DNA of 64,000 nucleotides from Cyanoderma ruficeps (Eukaryota; Chordata; Aves; Passeriformes; Timaliidae): NCBI GenBank assembly GCA_008694505.1, contig VZDJ01007747.1, positions 6,041,390 to 6,105,389 of the forward strand. The letters run 5' to 3'. The stretch's first letter is position 1. Each line of letters opens with the position of its first letter. The translations under genes and the position numbers were made by a program. Positions 49,701 to 62,655 of the stretch are shown piece by piece. Below the pieces are notes generated by a model, which saw only the letters and a program-made list of their open reading frames with translations, was not told the DNA's origin and searched no databases.

Positions 49701-51188
49701 TGTCATAGCTTCAGATTTGCAGCACAACAAGTTCGAAATGAAATATGATTGCTGTAGGATAACTAATATTTTTTATGTATCTTTGTAATGTACTGCAAGA
49801 TTCCATTCTTTTATCAGCAAAGATAACCCTAAAAGTGCTAAAGTTTGTAAACATGAGCAAGGAAAGTGAATGAAAAGTTAATTTACCAGACATTTCAAAA
49901 ACAAAAGAAAATGATGATGAGTGATGCAAATTTCTGCAGGATGCTACAGCATAAGTTATGCATTTTTCAAAAACCCAAATGCAGAGAATTTCTTTGGTAT
50001 CCCTCCTGTTAAAAGATTTAAAGGAAGATGAAAAGTGATGGGCTGCAGTACTTCTGCATAGTTAGCTCTGGACATATGCTGCAATTTCCTCAAGCCAGTA
50101 GACAAACCCACAGTTTTTAACCTTTAGGCTTTGTATCAGAACAGGAGCTGGAAAGTTCAGTTTTTCCAGATCTGATTCAGCATGTTCATTTGGAAAGTCT
50201 GCCTTGCTCATAATGTGAGTACCTTATGGTTTCATCATATACTGTCCCAGTGTCTGTTTTTGTCAGTTCAGTAACATAATGTACCAGCATCAATGTGTGT
50301 AGTTGAGGATGAGGACCAGGCAAGATAGAGGCCTAAGAGGTAGGCTTTTTTCTGCATATTATACCATATGGCATCCATCCCCCAACAATTATATTTTTCT
50401 GTAAAGGAGGTAGTAGAAGAAAATGTCTAAATCTGCATTTAAATTTACAGTTGCATTAGAGATGCCTGTATCAGGGATGTTTATTAGCAGTCCTTGCTCA
50501 GCTTGTTAAATCTAAGCTCTGCAATCTCTGAAGTCAGTTTGCTCATACCCCATCTCCCCTCCCTGGAGCCTAGCTACCTGTCCCAGTCTTGCTTGGGAGA
50601 GGTTTCTCTGCTGGAGTTACAACTTTAACCACTTCCACTTAATTTGGACGTAGCAGGGCACTCCTATATTTTCTCACATCCTGCTGTTTTCCATTCTGTA
50701 GAGTGTAATTGTCATCTGGAGTAAAACAGAAAAGCCATAGCAGTTGACTGCTGGATGTGTTGACAAAAGAAAAGGAATTTGTCTGAAATCTGTTAATTGG
50801 AGAGAATAAATGGATAATGAAGAATATAGGAAGGTAAGTGATTGTTGAAGCTTGTAAATATATAAGAAATGTCAAGTGATATAACATAGCACTGAAGGAT
50901 AAGCTGTAGGAGCAGAGGTCATTTGAGAAGCTTTGTACATTTAACCACTAAAAAAAAATAAAAATAATTTTGTGTATAGTATTAAAAAATGCTCCAGAGC
51001 TCTCCACTTAGGCTGCACAGTTCAGTCACACCTGAATTCTGCTTGATGTGGTTCAGCCATGGAGAACTAATACTTGGTGTTTCTTAGATAGAAGCACATT
51101 GCAGATCTGTAGAGGAACAGCTGTTTAGCAAAACAAGAAATGTAGGTCTAGAAAAGTATTTTATTCTATTCTTAGTATTTGGGTGATC
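46768..51188. other. AT-rich noncoding DNA, no gene recognised
   Basis: No gene or repeat recognised. Around 47700-47960 the sequence is less AT-rich but matches no known element. A T run at about 47575-47585 and an A run near 49292-49303 are the only simple repeats noted. Confidence 0.6.
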
Positions 51189-51224
51189 ATCAGATAAAAT
51201 TAACTAATCAGATAAAATAAACTA
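51189..51224 (+). repeat. Tandem duplication of an 18-bp unit
   Basis: Units at 51189-51206 (ATCAGATAAAATTAACTA) and 51207-51224 (ATCAGATAAAATAAACTA) differ at one base. Two copies only. Confidence 0.93.
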
Positions 51225-54200
51225 ACTTTTTTAGGGAGAAATGCTAGAGATTGTACTACTTTTATCTTCTTAAAAATGGAGAGAAAAAACAGAATAACCT
51301 ATTGTTATGTAACATCACGTAAGTTAGAATTTGGCAAAAATAATTACTACAAAAGATGTGAATAAGCATTGTCTGTATCAGTCCTGTTGTGAGCTGCCTC
51401 AGCTGACTCATAAAACACAAATTTAACCATGGAATTGATTATTTGCTGCACATTTAGGTAACATTTACACCGTAATTGGTCATGAAAATTCCTTTTGCTA
51501 ATGATTTTTATATCACCTGGTGTAGCTGTGTCTTTATATTACTATGCCTTGTGCTTTAGGACATCCTGGTTGTACCAAAGAATTGCTGACAAATCAGATC
51601 ATTCAACTGTAAAGTTCTCCTTGTGATCCCTGCTTCTCCATTATGGCTTACATTATCACAGCGCCTCTAATTTAAGTTCTCACATTTTTATAGAGGGGAG
51701 TAAGAAATATTGTTTAAATTATATAGCCCAAGGAAAGCAGGCAAGGAAAATTAGCATAGGATAAAGCAGGATCTAAGGTACACAAACAACTGCTAATTAT
51801 TTCTATATGAATAGCAGGTAGGCATGGGTTAAGGTATATATACCTCACAAGGTAACTGTGAAGGCCAGCCTACTTAATTGTTGTGAAATGCATCAAAAAC
51901 TTTTAAAGTAAAGAAATATTTAAAAAGTGCAACAGCTTTGTGGGGTGTTTCTCCACTCGTTCCCCTGCTCCAACCCCTTCCAAGTAAGAGGAGAAAGGAG
52001 AATACCATCCAAATAAAATAGTCCCATCATATATGTATTACAAAGAGAGAAAAGAGGATTTTTATAGTTTTCCATTTTAAAGCATTTTTATGGATTAGAG
52101 TACTGGCAGATCTCTTCTTAGCTGTGTTTTGTGCCAAAAGCTTATACACTCAGTACCAAATAACTAATAGAATATAATTTCAATGTGTGCTATTAAATGT
52201 GAATAAGTGTGCATTGAGGACAGCTCAAACTTAATTTCATTAATGTTAGTAAGAGCTTATAGAATATAGAAATAGAAACAACACTAGAAAAAGCAACATT
52301 TTCCTAGGATAAGAAGATTTGTAAAGAGACAGTGCTGGAAATGCAGTATTTTCTTCTTCTCCTTTCATTGATCTGACAAAAGCATTGGATGTGGTATGTG
52401 GCTGTGGTCTTTGCAGCCTCACAGAAAATCCTAATCTGTTTAAGTAATTTGCAGAGGACTTTAGAACTGCTTCATGTAAGTACCAAATGACGCTCAACAA
52501 ACTGATACTTTCCATAGGATAACTCAGAGAACATCTTGTAACTAGTCTTGTTCATGCTGTTCAGTACAGTGAGGTACATGATTGCTGTGACCTTTAAATG
52601 AGCTTTTGGATTTTTGAAATTCAAAAGTGTCACTCATTCTCTCCAAATAGTCTAAAAAAGCTAAAGGGACAAGATAAGAATTCTTGATTGTAGCCACACA
52701 TTGTTATCCACTCCAATTTCTGATTTACAAGTGCTGGTACAGAAAATTATTCTTCTCCAGACAGCTTTTAATTTGACTGTCAGATGAAAACTTAGGGCTG
52801 CTAGAGGAAACAACAAAAAAGAGTGTCTGTTGACCCTCTAAACTGAAGTCCTTGTCTGAAAGCTGCTTGTTTTTTTTGGTTTTTGCTGAGTAATAATGAA
52901 TGCCTACTGAGAAATGGACCCAGGCGAAAAAAAGGTATTACTGACAGGCACTTTCAAGAAAACAGTAGTCTGGGATCAGGCTCTCCACCAGGTGTATTAA
53001 GGTTTTGAGCTTCATTTGTCATGCAGAATAACTCTTTGGGAGATGGACAGAAGATAAATCTGTGGATTGGACTCCTGCTATGGAAACAAGAGCTTTTTCC
53101 TCTCTGGAGGACGCTGTGCAATGAATTGATCAGTGGCAATGTTGAGACTTTACGTTCACCAAGGTGTTACTGACTGAAATCCAGCTGTGAGAGACCAGAC
53201 AAGTTGTCCATTTGAGCTAAATGCAAGTGCTCAGTTCCTGCACAGTTGGGTCGAATGAGTCACCAGGAAGCACATTTACTGCCAGAGGGACTTCTGAAGC
53301 TGCAAATGTGCTCCTGACTGCTTGCAATACAACATGAGATCCTTCAAGATCCCAACCACGTGTAATGGTGCAAGAAGCCTGGCTTTTTGAGGGAACACAT
53401 GAGTCTATCCAAACTCTTTGGCTGGAAAACCAAGTCCAACGCTGCACCTGGCAGCAGGAGTGCCTTGGCCCACAGACTGAATGGCAGTGTAGGTTATTCA
53501 ATGCCTGTGTACTCACCAACCCTTGATTCACCTATGTTTCAAAATGCTCTAATCCTCAGCTTTGAAAATTTTCCTCTAGTGACATCAAGAATTATATTAA
53601 CTATTATATTGTCCCTAATTTTAAACTTGCCTCAAACTGTAAATTATAAGCTTCTGACTACTTGAGTCAGAGATGAACCTATCAAAACCACATTTTCTTC
53701 AAATCTAAGTAGAATTAAAATTGTATTTTCTCTCATGAGATCTCCACAGAAATTTCAGGGTTGGGAGGGAAATGTGAAAATTACATGTGAAATTACACAA
53801 GGTTCTCTGGTAGATGTGTGTGCAGCTTTTTGTGAGAGTTTAGAGACTTGAACTGTCTTCTTTTTTCCCTTCAGGACAACACTGGACATGCTTATTTTAA
53901 TATGGTAATTGGCAATGTAAATAATAGACTTAAACTGACAGTGAACATAAATGTGTGCTAAGACTAACTATGCAAGATAGAAGTTTGTTTTTATGTGGGT
54001 AGTTGTTTGCAGCAAAGGGATGGTATGAGGTGATTCAATAGCACCAGTGCTTTGAAGTGTTACAGCCAAATATGCCAAAACTACTTCTGTCTGAGACCTA
54101 GGTCCCATAAATACTACTTTCTGCAAGTCCTGAGATAGTACTTTTATACCTTAGACATTTTTCCCCTGAGTTTACAGCTAAAAACAACTTAAGTTTTGCA

Positions 54201-55397
54201 GAGCTCTCTCTACCTAATAAAATGAGACTAAAATTCTCCAGTTAGGTGTCCCTTAATATATTGTATTATAAATGTCAAAGACGCCCACCGTTGTTCAAAC
54301 AGGAGAAAAAACTCACTATCTTCAAGTGCTTACAATCTTTGGACTTTTTCCTTCCTGAAGGAGGGTTCTTCAGTTGCCTGTAAAAGGTGCAGGACTCAAG
54401 TCTAAATCATCCTAAAAAACATTAAGGCTCTATTAAACAAATGTACTTTTGCTAAGGAGCTGAGGAAAAAGCCACCAGTCTAACTTATTCCATATAACCA
54501 AGAGGGTGATTAAATGTTCCAAATATGCAGAAGTCAGATGTCCCATTTCTGCTTTAAATCTTTTCCTTTTATAGGCTGTGGGTTATACTCCCTGCTTTGA
54601 AAACCTGTGCTGTTTAGGAACAAGAATTTATTTACAGTTTTAAAAACTTGCAACTAATCTTGGATGAATAGTCTGAATTAACCTTTGGCAGAGAAGTCGT
54701 AATTTCTAAGCCAACACATAACTGTATTTTGCATTAGCTTAGGAATATTGGGTACTTTGAGGGGTTAAGAATGAAATATTTTCCATGATTCATATCTCTT
54801 TTAGCTTGAAAAGTCAACAACTCAATTCCAGTGTAGCCAAAAGGGGTTTTCAGTCCAAAATGTCTCATTGCTTGCAATTAATTTGGGCTCTTGCAATTAC
54901 GGTTTTGTATCCCAATGCATTAATGCATGAAAGCAGCTGCACAATGAGTAGTGCCACATGTTTGAACTAAAAATAATCTGTGTATATTGTGGCTGTGCAA
55001 ACAGTTGTACATTTTGGTCGCTGAAGATAATCTCTATGTTAGAACAGCAGAGATGCATACAAGATGCAAAAAAATTGTACAACTGTGAGGGAACAATTGT
55101 CTGTGCCTGCTTGTGCCACTTATGTCTTAGCAAGTATGCTGAATCCTGTTATTTAAATCCATGGAAAATTACATCAAAACTTTTAGTGATAAACGTACTG
55201 AGGCAAATGGAAACAACTTTATTTTCCATGAAATAAGGATTTTGGAGCTTAGACAACAGACATGATGCTTTAGAGAGGGGGGGAAAAGGCTGTGCTATTT
55301 TAGAATGAATTCTGTCTTGCAGATACATCTATGGGAGAGGGTAAAAAACCCTTTCAGCTGAAAATGGCACGCTTTCCAACTTTCTGAGCTCAATCCT
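51225..55397. other. AT-rich noncoding DNA, no gene recognised
   Basis: No gene recognised. A minus-strand frame at 53217-53531 (104 codons) overlaps a plus-strand frame. It contains no motif I can place and has no splice or promoter context, so it is left uncalled. Confidence 0.6.
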
Positions 55398-55402
55398 TCC
55401 AC
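55398..55402. repeat. Target-site duplication, left copy (TCCAC)
   Basis: TCCAC directly precedes the LTR and is repeated exactly after it at 55977-55981. Five bases is the usual duplication length for ERVL-type insertions. Confidence 0.75.
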
Positions 55403-55976
55403 CGTGCTGGGTTTTGGCTGGGGTAGAGTTAAATTTCTTCACAGCGTCTAGTACAGGCCTGTGTTTTGGATTTGTGCTGAACACAGGGTTGATAATATAG
55501 AGATGTTTTTTGTTATTGCTGAGCAGGGCTTACACAGAGCCAAGCCTTTCCTGCTTTTTATACTGCCACGATGACGAAGACATTGTGGGAGCATCAGAGG
55601 TTCAGACAGGACACAGCCAGGACAGGTGACCCCAACACACCACATAACATCATGCTCAGTATGTAAAGTGAAGGGAAGAAGGAGGAAGGGGGGACGTTTA
55701 GAGTGATGATGTTTGTCTTCCCAAATAACCACTACATGTGATGGGGCCCTGCTCTCCTGGAGATGGCTGAACACCTGCCAGCCTCTGGGAAGCAGTAGAT
55801 TAATTTCTTGTTTTGCTTTGCTTGTCTGTGCTGCTTTTGCTTTCCCTACTCTCTTTATCTTAACCCACTAGTTCTCTGACTTTTACCCTTTAAACTCCCT
55901 CCTCAGTCCTGCTGGTTGTGGGGGTGAGTAAGTGGCTGGGTGGTGCCTGACTGCTGACTGGGGCCATTCCACAACA
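55403..55976 (+). mobile_element. Solo LTR of an avian endogenous retrovirus
   Basis: A single long terminal repeat of about 574 bases with no internal retroviral sequence on either side. It matches, from memory, an LTR family widespread in songbird genomes (probably an ERVL-type family). Landmarks are 'gggttttggctggggtagagtt' near the left end, 'gttttggatttgtgctgaacac' near 55460-55485, 'ttattgctgagcagggcttacacagag' near 55513-55540, a TATA-like CAGTATGTAAAG at 55658-55669, 'ctcctggagatggctgaacacctgcc' near 55755-55781, 'cttgttttgctttgcttgt' near 55807-55826, and a right end in CACAACA. The right terminus is CA as expected; the left terminus is CG rather than TG, probably a point change. The flanking TCCAC repeats define the ends. 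It is a fossil with no coding capacity, left by recombination between the two LTRs of a provirus. The family name needs a repeat-library match. Confidence 0.92.
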
Positions 55977-55981
55977 TCCAC
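55977..55981. repeat. Target-site duplication, right copy (TCCAC)
   Basis: Exact repeat of the five bases at 55398-55402, immediately after the terminal CA of the LTR. Confidence 0.75.
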
Positions 55982-57911
55982 TTACAGGTCAGTGTTTTGT
56001 GGCACCATTGAAGAGTCTTTGCCTTCCAAGAAGCTCCTGGAAATTTATTCTGATCCCCATCCTGTTAATATTCATGAGTGGCTTGCCAATGGGTGACTCC
56101 TTTATCCAAACTTAGAGTAACCTTTGGGTCTCAAAAGCACTTGCTTCTACTTCCAGCCTTGCACCTTAATCTCTGTTCCTCATTCCAAAGTAAATTGTAC
56201 AGAAGAACAGATTATGTCTATGTTTTTTTTTCTTTTGTTTCAGTTCTGTGGCCTATGTCTTACACTATGTACGCTGGTGTGTGTCCAGAGCAATACTGCA
56301 CTAGACCAGAGCCTGGGTCTTCACATGCTGGGAACTGCTGGCAAAGTGCACCATAATGAAGAAGACTGTACCACATTCCATTTGAAGATAAGAGGACTGC
56401 CAGCTATCACTGCTTTGTTAGTAATAACATCTTAGGCACGTTGTCTGTCTTTGTTTTCCAAGCTTCAGTACAGTGCAATGTGCTTGACTGCCAACAGCCA
56501 TAACTGAGAGACTTTGGCTGCTGCCTTTCAGCATGGACTCCTGTCTCCAGTCAAACAGCTTGTATTATAAATTTCCAGTGGAAATTATGAAACTCCATTC
56601 CTGCAAGTAAGTCATGATCTTATTTGATGGGATGCAGTTGCAGGTGGCTGCTGAATACCAAGCAAAACTTGAGCAGTCTGTGTGTGCCCTGTCCAAGCAC
56701 AACAGAATGGAAATACTGGTGAAAAACCACACCCAGTTATAATACTAGCACATAATTTATTACAGAGGATAATATAATTATGGTTTATAAACTAGGTGCT
56801 TTTAACCATTTATTAGATATATATCTAAAGTTTTCAATAGATCTCTTATATCTGTTAAGTTATGTTAATGACAATATATTATCAAGCTGATACATACACT
56901 TTGTGGTTGTCTTTCTCCCAGAAATGCTGCATCAGTTGAATACTGACAGTGGAGAAATAGGAGCTGGGTTCCTGTGGCTGAGCACACAAAAAATGCAGCA
57001 GAGAGACAGAGAAGTGTTTAGTTTCCCATTCATAAGGAGTCAAGAGAGGAAGTTTTTAAGTCTAGAGTGTTAGTTATAAAGAGACTTTGATTTGTGATTA
57101 AAGAAACTGATTGCTATTGCATCTGTTCCTGAGAGAATGGGAAACAAAAAGGGATATATTCCCTCTAATTAGAATTACAGCTAAATCTGGTTATTAACTC
57201 CTTCTAAAGTTGAAAAACTTGACTATTTGAGCCAGAAAGAATGATGGTATTTGAGTATGTCTTTCTCTTATTTTAGACATGGCCTCTGCTTTTAACTCTG
57301 TGTTCATTTTTTCCTTTAATTTTTTTTTTCTTTTGTTCCCTTTTGAGAGTGAGACAAGAGTAATGTGTGCCCATGGAAGAACTTGCATTATACAAGGGTT
57401 TCCACTCCATGTTGGCAGACAAGTAGATGCAGTTCTGGCATCTCATTTGTGCTCATTTGGGTTTGTTTACTGACCGTAAACAAACAAAAAATATGCAAAA
57501 ATCTGTGAGATAGCAAATATTTTACTTGTACTTTTGCCAAGATGTGTATGTCTCTGTGCCAGGATTTTCAGTAACGATGGCATTAAGCTATACACTCTTC
57601 TCCCTTTATTTGTAACAACTAAGCTCATTTCTTTTTATTTAAATTGGCTATTTTAGAAATGCTCTTATCAGTTAAACCAGCTTCTCTTTTTTAGAATAAT
57701 AACACGGTTGTGTGATTAAATCAAAAGTTCATACTGCAAAAAAGGATTTTGTAGAGCTAGAGAAAATGACGTATTAATTTCATAATGCATTAGAGATTTC
57801 TGTGTTTCTCCCTCTCCTTACCAAAATAGTTTGTTTGGACAAATTTTAAGGTATATTTTGCCCTAGAAATTTCAAGAATCTGAATTCTGGATTTTTATTT
57901 CATTTTTTTTT
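55982..57911. other. AT-rich noncoding DNA, no gene recognised
   Basis: No gene recognised. The sequence after the LTR does not continue as retroviral leader or primer-binding site, which supports a solo LTR. A perfect 16-bp palindrome TTAGATATATATCTAA lies at 56813-56828. Frames at 56078-56435 (92-103 codons) overlap each other and lack motifs. Confidence 0.65.
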
Positions 57912-57934
57912 GGGGGGGTGGTGTGGGGGGGAGG
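57912..57934 (+). other. G-rich quadruplex-prone motif
   Basis: Two runs of seven G (57912-57918 and 57925-57931) separated by TGGTGT and followed by AGG. Each seven-G run can supply two tracts with a one-base loop, giving a canonical four-tract quadruplex with a six-base central loop. It follows a T run and looks like low-complexity sequence. Confidence 0.75.
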
Positions 57935-60900
57935 TTTAAAGACCTTGTATGACAGAGGAGTGTCCCTACACTTATACAACCAGCATTCCTTTAACTGAGT
58001 TTTGTTCTCAAACTTCAGTTTATAGACCATGAAAAAAGGAACTAAAATATTTGTAAACACAGAAAAAAACAAAAGGATTCTTTAAGAATTCCTAGAGTTG
58101 CAAGTTGTCTGCCTTCCAAAAAAATAAATGGTAGCTTATTAATTCATAAGAATTTCTCTGTTGATTTAGATGTAAGTTCTGAGAACCAGCCCTAGGCTTC
58201 AAAGCCTACCTTCAAGGTCATGTACACTGCGGGAAGTACTCGGGAGGGTTTCATAACAAAAATGGAATCCAAACATTTACGAATTGTCTGTTTCAAAATG
58301 GATGCTTAAATGTGTCCTGTTAATAAACCATCAGCTTTATATTTTTTTGCATCTAATCCTCCACTTAGTTCTTGGTGACTTTTTTTTCATCAGAATCTAC
58401 CTCCAAGAACCCTCTCTTTGTAGGCTGTGGAAAGAATATTCTTTTGAGTAGAAAAACCTCCTTGACTAGACTGCCTGTCCAACATGTCCAGCACACAGGG
58501 GAATTTCCTTCTCTGCTTGAAGAGATATGGAATTAGAGAGATGCAGACTGTCCTGGAAACTGGGCTCTCTGTACCCTCCTTTTTTCTTTTTTTTTTTTTT
58601 CCCAGAGGGTGCACCAGCCCAAAGTGTTGGGATAAAAATGCATCATCCAGGAAATCAGAGAGTGATCATCAGAAGGTATGTGATTATTTATTAGCTTGTT
58701 GTTCATCATCTCTCTGGGATGGAGAATAGCCCAAGTATACCATATTTAATATTAATATTTACTATTAAATAGTAGCTAAAGAAAAGATCTATTTAGTGTT
58801 GGGATTGGGAACTGAAAGTAGTTCTTCTGTCACTACCTTTCCCTAACCCCAGTTCATTACTGCTTCCTTGTTGACTGTTCCTCAGGCTGTGTGCGTCTAA
58901 CATTCACTGTTGCAGACACACTCTGTCCCAACAGCAGAAACAGCATGTCCTCCCTCATCCTCATTTTTGTACAGCAATATCCATGGCCTGACCAAAGTCA
59001 AACTGTCAGGATTTTAGATTCGGTGAAAACTTGCTTGTGAATCCCAAGCCCCCTGATATGTTTTATAATCAAGAGAGTTTTCAGCTCAATCCATGTATCA
59101 ATGTTTTTGGCTATGCTCAATTATGGAATATTTTTAGGCTTCATTTTGGCTTTGCTAGTAAATAAATAAAGGTGGATGTTTACTCATAGTTGCTTAAACC
59201 TATGAGCTACTGTTCTTACCTCTGCTGTTTTTACTGCCTTGTACTTCAGTGCCTATATACTACCATCTGATTTGCTCTTTTTTTCCCCCCCTATCCTTGG
59301 AAAACTCAGCCTTGAGGAAAATTAATGCATCTGGAAACATTCAAAAAGTCAAAGTTCAGACACAAACTTTGAAGAGAAGGGCTAAAGTACTAAGGCATTT
59401 CAGTTTCCAGGCTAAAGCAAGTAATAGAGCAGTTTTAGACATTTCAGTTTTGAATTCAAATGCCTAAATTCCATTTCACGCCCACATTACGCACATAAGT
59501 CTTGCTTTTTCTAAACAAATAATAAGGGTTTTTTTTATCTTTATTGATATACTCAAGTTCCTAGTATTGTAATTCTCTGTAAAATTGAACACAGAAATAA
59601 AGAAATGTTTAAGAAAGGTAAAATCCCTTTTTAGAAAGCATCAAAATGCCAAAACAAAATCTAGACCCCCCCAAAAATCTTAATATCTATAATTTTTGTT
59701 GCATGAACAACTGGACCCACTTAGCTACTGGTTCATTTAGACTCTCAGAAAGCTGTAGTGTTCTAATAAAAATACACATACTGCTCACAGTGACTTGCAC
59801 TAAAATGGTGTTCATGTAGCCCAACTGCTGTATGAAAGACATTTCTCTCCCCTAGTAAAATGTGTATACCTGAATTCAGAACAGAGGATGAAGCTTGGCT
59901 GCTACAGACTAGCAGTTATTCCCTTCCAGGAAAATATTAGCTAACTTCTAACTTTCTGAGTATGAGCTGTGGCAAGAAGCAGAGGTGTGAGAAATCACAG
60001 GACAACAGTGGAAGTCTTTGGCCAAAACCCACAACAGAGGAGACCAAATAATCAAAGAGGAAATCTCAGAAATTTGTGAGTACAGTCCTGCATTCTCTGC
60101 TCAGCAGGAACAGAGGTAGTGTGCTGCAAGCTCCTGGTCAATTAGAAAAAGTGATATTGGAACAAGAGACACAAATAATGAAGCAATTCTGCTCTGCACT
60201 ATTAAAATATGATTCAAGTAATGGAAGACTGTTCAAGTCAGTGTATCAGGCCAGAACTACCTGCACCTATCCCATTTCAGGAGCTTAGGAGAGAAAAGAA
60301 CGGAAAATAGCAGATGTAAGAAATGATTTAAAATGGAGGGTTCAAAATGTGTGCAGATATCTAATTTTTTTTTCTTTGAAAAAGTTCGATAAAAAATGGG
60401 ACAGTGTGTGAACAATCTGTGATTGAGCTGAAGCCCTTACTTGTATTTTAGATAAGTCATGCTATCAAAAAGGGAAACTAAAGTACTTTGTCTGAACCAC
60501 TGAATAATGCTGCTTAGAAATATAGATTTGACTAAGAAGTAAGAATAGTCTTCTAAAACATGAAGTCTCCCTAGGGGAAATCAAGCACTAAAGATTAGTC
60601 TTGCTTTCCAATGGTAACTGTTTGATGAGTAGTATAGAAGGCTAGTCTTAGCAAATAGAAAAAAAACAATTCTATTTTTTTGTTTGTTCAAGTGAAAGTA
60701 TTTATTTACAGGCAATGTTTTTTCAGTAAATAAATTTATTTCTATGTAAATGTAAAGAGCAGTCGTAGCAATTCTTCACAGATCATAGTTTGGTGTGAGT
60801 TGTTTTGCTTGTGGGTTGTTTTTGTTTTTTTTTTTTACTATGAATCCCAAAGGAATCTAAATATAGATAGCATGGACCTGAATCAAAAATTGTTTCCTTT

Positions 60901-62449
60901 CTGTTTGCTGAATTAACAAACTGCAAACAATTCATGAAAGAAAAAAGGCAATTCAACTATAAAATGTGAACTAGTCAATTCACCTGATTGAAAGAAGGAT
61001 GAAAAGAAGCATGGAGTTCCATTAGTAACAGTAAGGCACATTATGGGGGAAGAACAGAATACTCCTATGCTGATTAGAAAAAGTATTTTATAATAATACT
61101 AGAGCATTAATGGGTCATTTACTTTAAAACTTGCAAAGATTAGTGCTTTGTACAAATGCACTTGTGGCTTTTTCCTGCAACACTTTGTTGCCTGAGCATG
61201 CTTTCAGTCAGCTGAGATCATGCAATCCCTTCCAGAGGGCTGGAGGCATGGCCTGCTCCTTTCCTTCCTCATGCTCTCAACAAGTCACGCTTCTGAACTC
61301 CAGACTAACAGGTTCAAATGCTGTGTCACAAGGGTAACAGGATAAAGGGTCTGTTTGTTCCTTTTTGTATTTGGGAAAGCAAAGAAGGAAAATAAATAGT
61401 TTTATTAAGAAGACAAAAATAAATGACCCTTTCCCACTACAGCACAGTAATGAGAGTGAGTTGGAATTAAAAGCAGGAGCTGGAGAGGAATTTTTTTTCC
61501 TGTTAGGCCAATCGTCTCACATGCAAGCCCTTTCCCTAAAGAAATATTGCTTGATTTCTCCATTTTTTGCATTCTCAGAGAATCTCTCTTAAAGAGAGGG
61601 GACCTACTCTCTCTGCAGTATAATGTCAGGGCCTAAGGGTACGGGAACCTATGGTTCAGGGTGCTCTATGCTCTAAGATACTGAGGGAGAAAACCCTACA
61701 TCTATCCTCTCTTATACTTGGGAAACTTATTTAATACTGGCTTCCTTATCATATCCAGAGTCAGTGAAGGCCATAGAAGCATAATAATCCCAGTAATTAC
61801 TGTAGAGCAGAAGCTAGACTAGCCCTATTGCAAAAGCAAAGCATACTCTTTGAGGCAACAATTCCTCAGATCTGTTTGTGCTCGAGCAGTATATGTTAAG
61901 GCAGCTTTTTTCAACTTTATACTGTTTCGGCTTTTTTTATATTATTATTGTTATTTTTAATCTCTGACCAGAACAACAAGAGAGAACCAATTGTCTGCAG
62001 AAATTATCTGGATGTGAACAGTGGCATATTGCCTAGAGAAACAGGAGTTTGGGTGGGGGCAGGGCAGGAAAGAAGGGTCTAGATGCAGTACTTAGAAATG
62101 AGCCTTCTAAATTTTATTAGCTTTATTATGAGATGATATACAGACTGCCAACACTTGAGGTTTTTCAATGAACACTTCTACATGTTCGTATTTTTTTTTT
62201 AAATTATTTTTTCTCCCCCTCAGATTTAACCTCCTTTCTGTCTTACCTTTGTTGCTGCTCTTCACTTGCATAGTTTTTTCAGTCATGGACTAGCTGAGAA
62301 GTGTGAAAATATGAGTACTTACATGGCACAAAATATTCAGTGATGTGACAGCATTTTTTACTGTACGAGCTGTGGACATAATAGCAAAGTATATGTTGAC
62401 TAAACCCTCTAATTTCTGAAACTTGACAAGGAAAGCTTTCTGGTACCAT
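57935..62449. other. AT-rich noncoding DNA, no gene recognised
   Basis: No gene recognised. Simple sequence includes a T14 run at 58587-58600, T runs near 60822-60836 and 62191-62199, and an AT-rich pyrimidine tract near 61925-61960. Short frames up to 81 codons have no domain signature. Confidence 0.65.
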
Positions 62450-62655
62450 ACCAGAAAGAATTTCATCATGGAAAGGGTTGACAAGCATTGGAATGGGCTG
62501 CCCATGAAGTTGATGGAATCACCGTCCCTGCAAGTATTCAAGAAATGACTGGCTGTGGCACTTAGTCCTCTGGTTTAATTTACATGGTGGTTTTCTGTCA
62601 AAGGTCAGACTCGATGACCTTGGAGGTCCTTTTGAACCTTAATAATTCTATGATA
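62450..62655 (+). mobile_element. CR1 LINE, short 3' end (different subfamily)
   Basis: A heavily 5'-truncated CR1 copy in sense orientation. Landmarks are 'tcatggaaagggttgacaagcattggaatgggctgccca' (split over 62465-62504), the 'ccctgcaagtattcaagaaatgactgg' block near 62525-62552, 'tcaaaggtcagactcgatgaccttgga' near 62598-62625, and the terminal 'aataattctatgat'. The tail ('ggactcgatgatcttggaggtc' type) differs from that of the copies at 2459 and 33876, indicating another CR1 subfamily. Its left end is uncertain by about 20 bases. Confidence 0.92.

Noticed and set aside
53217..53531. 104-codon minus-strand frame with a less AT-rich composition
   Set aside because: Considered as a retrocopy or viral remnant; no recognisable motif, and the plus strand is also open.
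61308..61322. tRNA B-box-like GGTTCAAATG
   Set aside because: No A box or cloverleaf stems at the right spacing.
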